DNA of 19,084 nt from a bacterium. Its GTDB lineage: Bacteria; SZUA-182; SZUA-191. The stretch spans positions 1 through 19,084 of the forward strand of contig QIEW01000013.1 of assembly GCA_003230535.1 (NCBI GenBank), in the 5' to 3' direction. The position numbers and the translations under genes were made by a program. This document shows, in pieces, positions 15,670 to 19,084 of the stretch. The notes below the pieces were generated by a model. The model worked only from the letters and a program-made list of their open reading frames with translations. It did not search any database and was not told where the DNA came from. The first letter of the stretch is position 1; each line of letters begins with the position of its first letter.

Positions 15670-15719
15670 TACTTTTTGGACGCTTGCCAATCCTTTTCGT
15701 AAAGTGCGTTATTATATTA

Positions 15720-15880
15720 CCCGGATTATTCATAAATTCACGGTAAACGTTAATGATGTTATTTGAATACAAGTGCTTATATAATAACGGTCAAAAAACA
15801 AAATTTTCATACAAATTAGCGAAAACTCCCGCTGTGGAAGCGACCAACGGGAGCGTGTTTATGATCCCGAATTATTCGGG
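15720..15880 (+). mobile_element. MITE-like element, copy C (161 bp), target duplication ATTA
   Basis: The cleanest copy: CCCGGATTATTC at the left, GAATTATTCGGG at the right (10 of 12 positions complementary), and a perfect CTCCCG..CGGGAG internal hairpin. ATTA lies on both sides (15716-15719 and 15881-15884). The right duplication contains the TAA stop of the adjacent GT-C-like gene, so the element landed exactly at that stop codon and the duplication preserved it. Confidence 0.9.
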
Positions 15881-15881
15881 A

Positions 15882-18026
15882 TTAAGGGGCGGCTTCAATA
15901 AGCTGAAGTTTGCCGTTTTGCATCCGGGCCTTAAAATATTGGCGGTCAGGAAGCTCAGACATCAACTTAGTATTATAGGCCCCCAAATCTCTGGCATAGA
16001 CTATCCGGCCGCGAAGGTCAGGGGCATTATAGACAAAGACTTTTAAGTATAGCTCCTCTTCGAGGAAGACTACTGACGGGGAAGCCGGCAGATGTTGAGC
16101 CAGTAACGCCCCAGATAGTTCGTCGCCTTTATCGGCCGGTGAACCCAAAAGCTGAACAAGTTTTGGTAGCGGTCCGCCTAACGTTGAAAACAACAGTACT
16201 ACTACTAACAAATCTCTAACGCGGGGAGCCGAAAATCCGAGTTGGCTAAGTTCATCAGGAAGAGCCAGTATTCCACGAGACAGAAGCAGAATAAATAACG
16301 GTAACCCCAATAATAGAGCGTTCCCTTCTTTCGGCCAGAGATTGAATGGTAAAAACTGCACGGCAACCAACCCAATTAAAGCGGAAAGTAACAGCTCATC
16401 AGAGGTATTTTTACTGCGCCTGGTTACTATCCAGAGGAGCAGTAAAAACAAGGGAGGGATAAACCAGGGAATAAGCTCTTGATTTAGCCTGGAAAGCTGA
16501 AAACTAAAAGCTCGAAGATCCTGTTTGAGGAGCTGCGCCGGACTGGTGGCGCTCCAGGGTAGATACTCTTCCAATAATTTATAATAATAGTTAAAGAAGC
16601 CCCATATTCCTAAAGAGACACTGCCCCATAGAGTAAGAAGCGCGGGAACTTGTCGGCGAAGACGATAGAGCAGGTAGGCTAAAAACGGTAGCGTCAAGCC
16701 CAATGTTGCCACAGGAACCGCCGCAAAACCTAAACTAAAGCTGCCGCCGGCCAGGCCGGCCCAAACTAAAGCAGGTTTCTCCATCAACCTTGAAAAACTA
16801 TAAAGGAATAAAAGAAAACAAAAAGCAAACATTATTCCCGGCTGAAAAGTAGAGGAGAAGTTCCAGAATAAAGGGGAGATAATTCCTAATGATAGTCCTA
16901 CGACGGCTACTTTGGGGTCGTAGAGCCGCCGACCGCATTCATAAAGAAGGAGCAGAACAAGCGCCCCTAATATAGGGTTGACTAATCTGGGGAGGCGGGC
17001 CAGCACTCCCGGCGCCAATACTAAAGGATATCCCGGAGGGAGCAATGAAAAACGATGCAGACCGTTTTGTAGGAAAGGAAAAGTAAAGAACTCCCAACTT
17101 ATATTCATCTCCTGCAAGAGACGACCGGATGCAAAAAGTCGGGCCTGGAAGTAATGAGCGACAGCCGCTGGAGTTAACGGTAACCCGGGCATACGGGAGA
17201 AGCTAATGCCAAACACGACAAGACTACAGAGGAGGATGAGATATAAGGGGACGGGAGCGACGAGTTTCCCCGCCCATTTTCCACACCGGGCGGAGAGCCT
17301 CTCAGGAAGACTGAATTTAGCCAGCAAAACTAAGGTAATGCCCGCTACTCCCACCCATTGTAAAAAGAAACCGGGCAGGGTAAACAGCAGCGCATAGAAC
17401 AGTTTATGCTGTTTATTTAACAATGTCTGGGTCAGTGCGCCATAAAGTAAACGGGCCAGCGTTTCCGGCTGATATCCTGCGCCGGTTCCCCATCCTAACC
17501 AGTAGTTTAGCGCCGGCAGAGGGAAGATGCTGGCGATAAATATAATGGCCGCCGCCAGATGAAGAACTATACCAATAATCCCTTGCTCTTTAAAATAGCC
17601 CAAACCCAGACCCCAGCTTTCCCTGAGCATCCGCCAGTTAACAATAAGCCATAAGGGAAGAGCTAACCCGCAGAGGAATAAAACAATTAACCCTGTAATC
17701 CTTATAATTGGAATATATTTCCGGCCTAGCGCCCTAATTCTTCCTTTAGGAATAACTTTTGAGAACTCCAATTCAGGAAAGCTAATATACATACGACCTT
17801 TCCGGTAGCTTACGCTGAAATTTATTCCCACTGCCGGAGAATTAAAGCTAAAATAAAAGTTTCCATAGGTGGCCGAGCGGTTAAACCAACAGCCGAGACC
17901 CAATATGGCAAAACAAAGCAGAGACACAGCTAGAATAGACCGCCATCTGTGGTCTACCCAACTGCGCGGGTTAAGGGTTATGGGTGAGGAAACATCATGA
18001 TTTGGCGGAGTAACCTGCTGAGACAT
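15882..18026 (-). CDS. Polytopic membrane protein, GT-C/PMT-like glycosyltransferase family
   Basis: A 714-residue protein from ATG 18026 (MSQQVTPPNHDV), with about a dozen or more membrane helices. The N-terminal 250 residues hold a membrane helix, an extracytoplasmic beta-rich loop ('NFYFSFNSPAVGINFSVSYRKGRMYISF') and several helices. A GT-C-like core follows: 'AAVAHYFQARLFASGRLLQE', 'LPPGYPLVLAPGVLARLP', 'NPILGALVLLLLYECGRRLYDPKVAVVGLSLGIISPLFW'. This matches the layout of lipid-linked-sugar transferases of the PMT/ArnT type (extracytoplasmic glycosyl transfer). The acidic residues (DE or DD) usual in the first loop are not seen before AHYFQARL, so activity is uncertain. The C-terminal tail (about 620-714) is soluble. 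An upstream TTG (18077) extends the frame but no ribosome site supports either start. The gene is bracketed by element copies C and D. Confidence 0.7.
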   Translation of the reverse strand: MSQQVTPPNHDVSSPITLNPRSWVDHRWRSILAVSLLCFAILGLGCWFNRSATYGNFYFSFNSPAVGINFSVSYRKGRMYISFPELEFSKVIPKGRIRALGRKYIPIIRITGLIVLFLCGLALPLWLIVNWRMLRESWGLGLGYFKEQGIIGIVLHLAAAIIFIASIFPLPALNYWLGWGTGAGYQPETLARLLYGALTQTLLNKQHKLFYALLFTLPGFFLQWVGVAGITLVLLAKFSLPERLSARCGKWAGKLVAPVPLYLILLCSLVVFGISFSRMPGLPLTPAAVAHYFQARLFASGRLLQEMNISWEFFTFPFLQNGLHRFSLLPPGYPLVLAPGVLARLPRLVNPILGALVLLLLYECGRRLYDPKVAVVGLSLGIISPLFWNFSSTFQPGIMFAFCFLLFLYSFSRLMEKPALVWAGLAGGSFSLGFAAVPVATLGLTLPFLAYLLYRLRRQVPALLTLWGSVSLGIWGFFNYYYKLLEEYLPWSATSPAQLLKQDLRAFSFQLSRLNQELIPWFIPPLFLLLLWIVTRRSKNTSDELLLSALIGLVAVQFLPFNLWPKEGNALLLGLPLFILLLSRGILALPDELSQLGFSAPRVRDLLVVVLLFSTLGGPLPKLVQLLGSPADKGDELSGALLAQHLPASPSVVFLEEELYLKVFVYNAPDLRGRIVYARDLGAYNTKLMSELPDRQYFKARMQNGKLQLIEAAP

Positions 18027-18139
18027 CAGGATTATTTTAAGTCTACTTTCTGTTTTTGGCTGAGCTAGGATTGGCAAGGCAACCTTGACCTGCCCGCTGG
18101 ATAATGTTCTAATATAAACGTTGCGTAATGCCTTGCTAA

Positions 18140-18300
18140 CCCGAATAATTCGGGACTTATAACACGCTCGGAGTTAGTCGCTTCCATAGCGGGAGATTTC
18201 GGTTATTTGTATAAAAATTTATTTTTTGACCGCTATTTTGTAACCGGCGGTATTCAAATAACATTACCAATGTTTACCGTAGATTCATGAATAATTAGAG
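18140..18300 (-). mobile_element. MITE-like element, copy D (161 bp), target duplication CTAA
   Basis: The most diverged copy, in reverse orientation: plus strand begins CCCGAATAATTCGGG and ends GAATAATTAGAG. CTAA flanks it at 18136-18139 and 18301-18304. The landmarks TTTTTTGACCGC, GGTATTCAAATAACATTACC and AATGTTTACCGTAGATTCATG are recognisable. The hairpin arm has decayed (CTCGGAG in place of CTCCCG). It sits in the intergenic region between the divergent GT-C-like and radical SAM genes. Confidence 0.85.
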
Positions 18301-18394
18301 CTAAGAATAGGTTTCAGCATAGCTCTGTCTCTTGCGCAAAGTCAAGCGCAAACGAAGCAGGGGGCGGCTGAAGAGCTCTTTCTAAGGAGAGAGC

Positions 18395-18423
18395 TTGACA
18401 GAAGGCCGTTCCTGCTTTATATT
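18395..18423 (+). promoter_or_regulatory. Near-consensus sigma70-type promoter for the radical SAM gene
   Basis: A perfect TTGACA (18395-18400), a 17-base spacer and TATATT (18418-18423). Two small dyads lie just upstream: AAGAGCTCTT (18371-18380) and TTGCGC/GCGCAA (18332-18337, 18346-18351), both possible operators. Transcription should start near 18430. Confidence 0.75.
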
Positions 18424-18446
18424 TTAGCTGGATGGCGAGTATCTAT

Positions 18447-19084
18447 ATGTCAAATCAAGCAGTTGGAGATTTAAAATGTATGTTACGGGAACTATGCGGG
18501 GTCCCTCGGTATTGGTTTCCATATGTTTTTATGGAAGGGAAAGCCCTCCCCCCGACAGGCATTGATATAGAGCTTACGTTTCGCTGTAACTTAAAATGTC
18601 AGATCTGCCCCCAGGAACGCTATAAGCAGCGCCGGAAAGCTGCTGGAATTGATTTAGCTAAAGACGTAGTTCCCGAGATTGATACCCGGGAAATAGAGGC
18701 CTTGGTAGAGGATGTAGCGGCTCTGGGAGTAAAACTGGTTACCCTTACAGGAGGGGAGCCGTTTTTACGCCCGGATCTTCCTCAAATAGTGCAGATCATC
18801 AAAAAACGGCGGCTGCAATGTAATATTCTCACTAATGGATTACTCGTCGGGGAAAACAGAGCCGCTGAGATGGTGCGGGCAGGAGTGGATACCATAATAT
18901 TTTCGTTGGATGGCCCTCCTCAGGTGCATGATCGTATCCGGGGGGCAAGAGGGGCCCATGAGCGGGTATTTCAGGCTGTTCGGCGTATCCAGGAAGAGAA
19001 AAAGAAGAGAGGAGTAAGCAGGCCATACTTAGGTTTAAATTGCACTATCTCCGCCCTAAACCAAACCAGTTTCAGCCATCTGGT
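18447..19084 (+). CDS. Radical SAM protein, C-terminus cut by window edge
   Basis: The visible 212 residues contain the [4Fe-4S]/SAM motif CNLKCQIC (CxxxCxxC, in ELTFRCNLKCQICPQERY), the SAM-amine motif TGGEPFLRPDL, and later strands 'CNILTNGLL' and 'DTIIFSLDGPPQVHDRIRG' typical of the MoaA/PqqE/SPASM superfamily. It generates a 5'-deoxyadenosyl radical; the substrate cannot be told without the C-terminal part. Three in-frame ATGs compete: 18432 (1-2 bases after the predicted transcript start), 18447, and 18480, which alone has a GGAG, 11 bases upstream. The coordinates use 18447 as a compromise. It is the only plus-strand gene and is divergent from the GT-C-like gene. Confidence 0.9.
   Translation, partial: MSNQAVGDLKCMLRELCGVPRYWFPYVFMEGKALPPTGIDIELTFRCNLKCQICPQERYKQRRKAAGIDLAKDVVPEIDTREIEALVEDVAALGVKLVTLTGGEPFLRPDLPQIVQIIKKRRLQCNILTNGLLVGENRAAEMVRAGVDTIIFSLDGPPQVHDRIRGARGAHERVFQAVRRIQEEKKKRGVSRPYLGLNCTISALNQTSFSHL

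Noticed and set aside
15631-15690. TTG start for the Cys-rich protein at 15690
   Set aside because: The added 20 codons contain the -35 and -10 of an excellent promoter, and the ATG at 15630 begins a typical signal peptide.
15720-18300. Composite transposon: GT-C-like gene carried between inverted MITE copies C and D
   Set aside because: Each copy has its own private 4-bp duplication (ATTA and CTAA). A composite would show a shared duplication only at the outer ends. Independent insertions fit better.

Overview
This window comes from a diderm (Gram-negative-type) bacterium. It encodes apolipoprotein N-acyltransferase, a lipoprotein with a lipobox, and a TonB-dependent outer-membrane receptor. 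The use of GatA points to the indirect Asn-tRNA/Gln-tRNA route. The mixture of families, the many dispersed palindromic repeats and the lnt-prfB neighbourhood would fit a candidate-phylum diderm such as Omnitrophota, but this placement is a guess; no rRNA or other phylogenetic marker was examined. Nearly everything is on the minus strand (transcribed right to left); only the last, truncated gene is on the plus strand.

Layout, left to right. (1) 1-2093: a TPR lipoprotein (truncated by the window edge) overlapped ATGA-style by prfB, which needs a classical +1 programmed frameshift at an in-frame TGA. (2) 2094-2680: no gene, but three kinds of repeat, including the first copy (A) of a ~161-165 bp mobile element. 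(3) 2681-6555: lnt, an OB-fold-like membrane-anchored protein, trkH, and an unlisted 53-residue membrane peptide translationally coupled to trkH. (4) 6717-9962: two separate single-domain TrkA proteins with gatA and a decayed MNT-HEPN toxin-antitoxin pair between them. (5) 9984-12487: element copy B, a gene-free stretch, then mreC (with a one-base frameshift near its 3' end) and mreB. (6) 12807-15669: a cluster of four hairpins, an OprC/NosA-type copper TonB receptor, and a small secreted Cys-rich protein with its own strong promoter. (7) 15720-18300: a GT-C-like polytopic membrane protein bracketed by element copies C and D. (8) 18395-19084: a consensus-like promoter and the N-terminal part of a radical SAM protein.

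Functionally, TrkH, the two TrkA proteins and the micropeptide should make a K+ uptake system. Lnt finishes maturation of lipoproteins such as the TPR protein. MreB and MreC organise cell elongation. The receptor and Cys-rich protein form a likely copper-acquisition operon.

The most striking non-coding signal is the dispersed element. All four copies have matching ends (imperfect 12-bp terminal inverted repeats, one end also a perfect CCCGAATTATTCGGG-type palindrome), an internal hairpin, and a perfect 4-bp target-site duplication (ATAC, TCCC, ATTA, CTAA). This makes it a convincing MITE-like family of recent activity.
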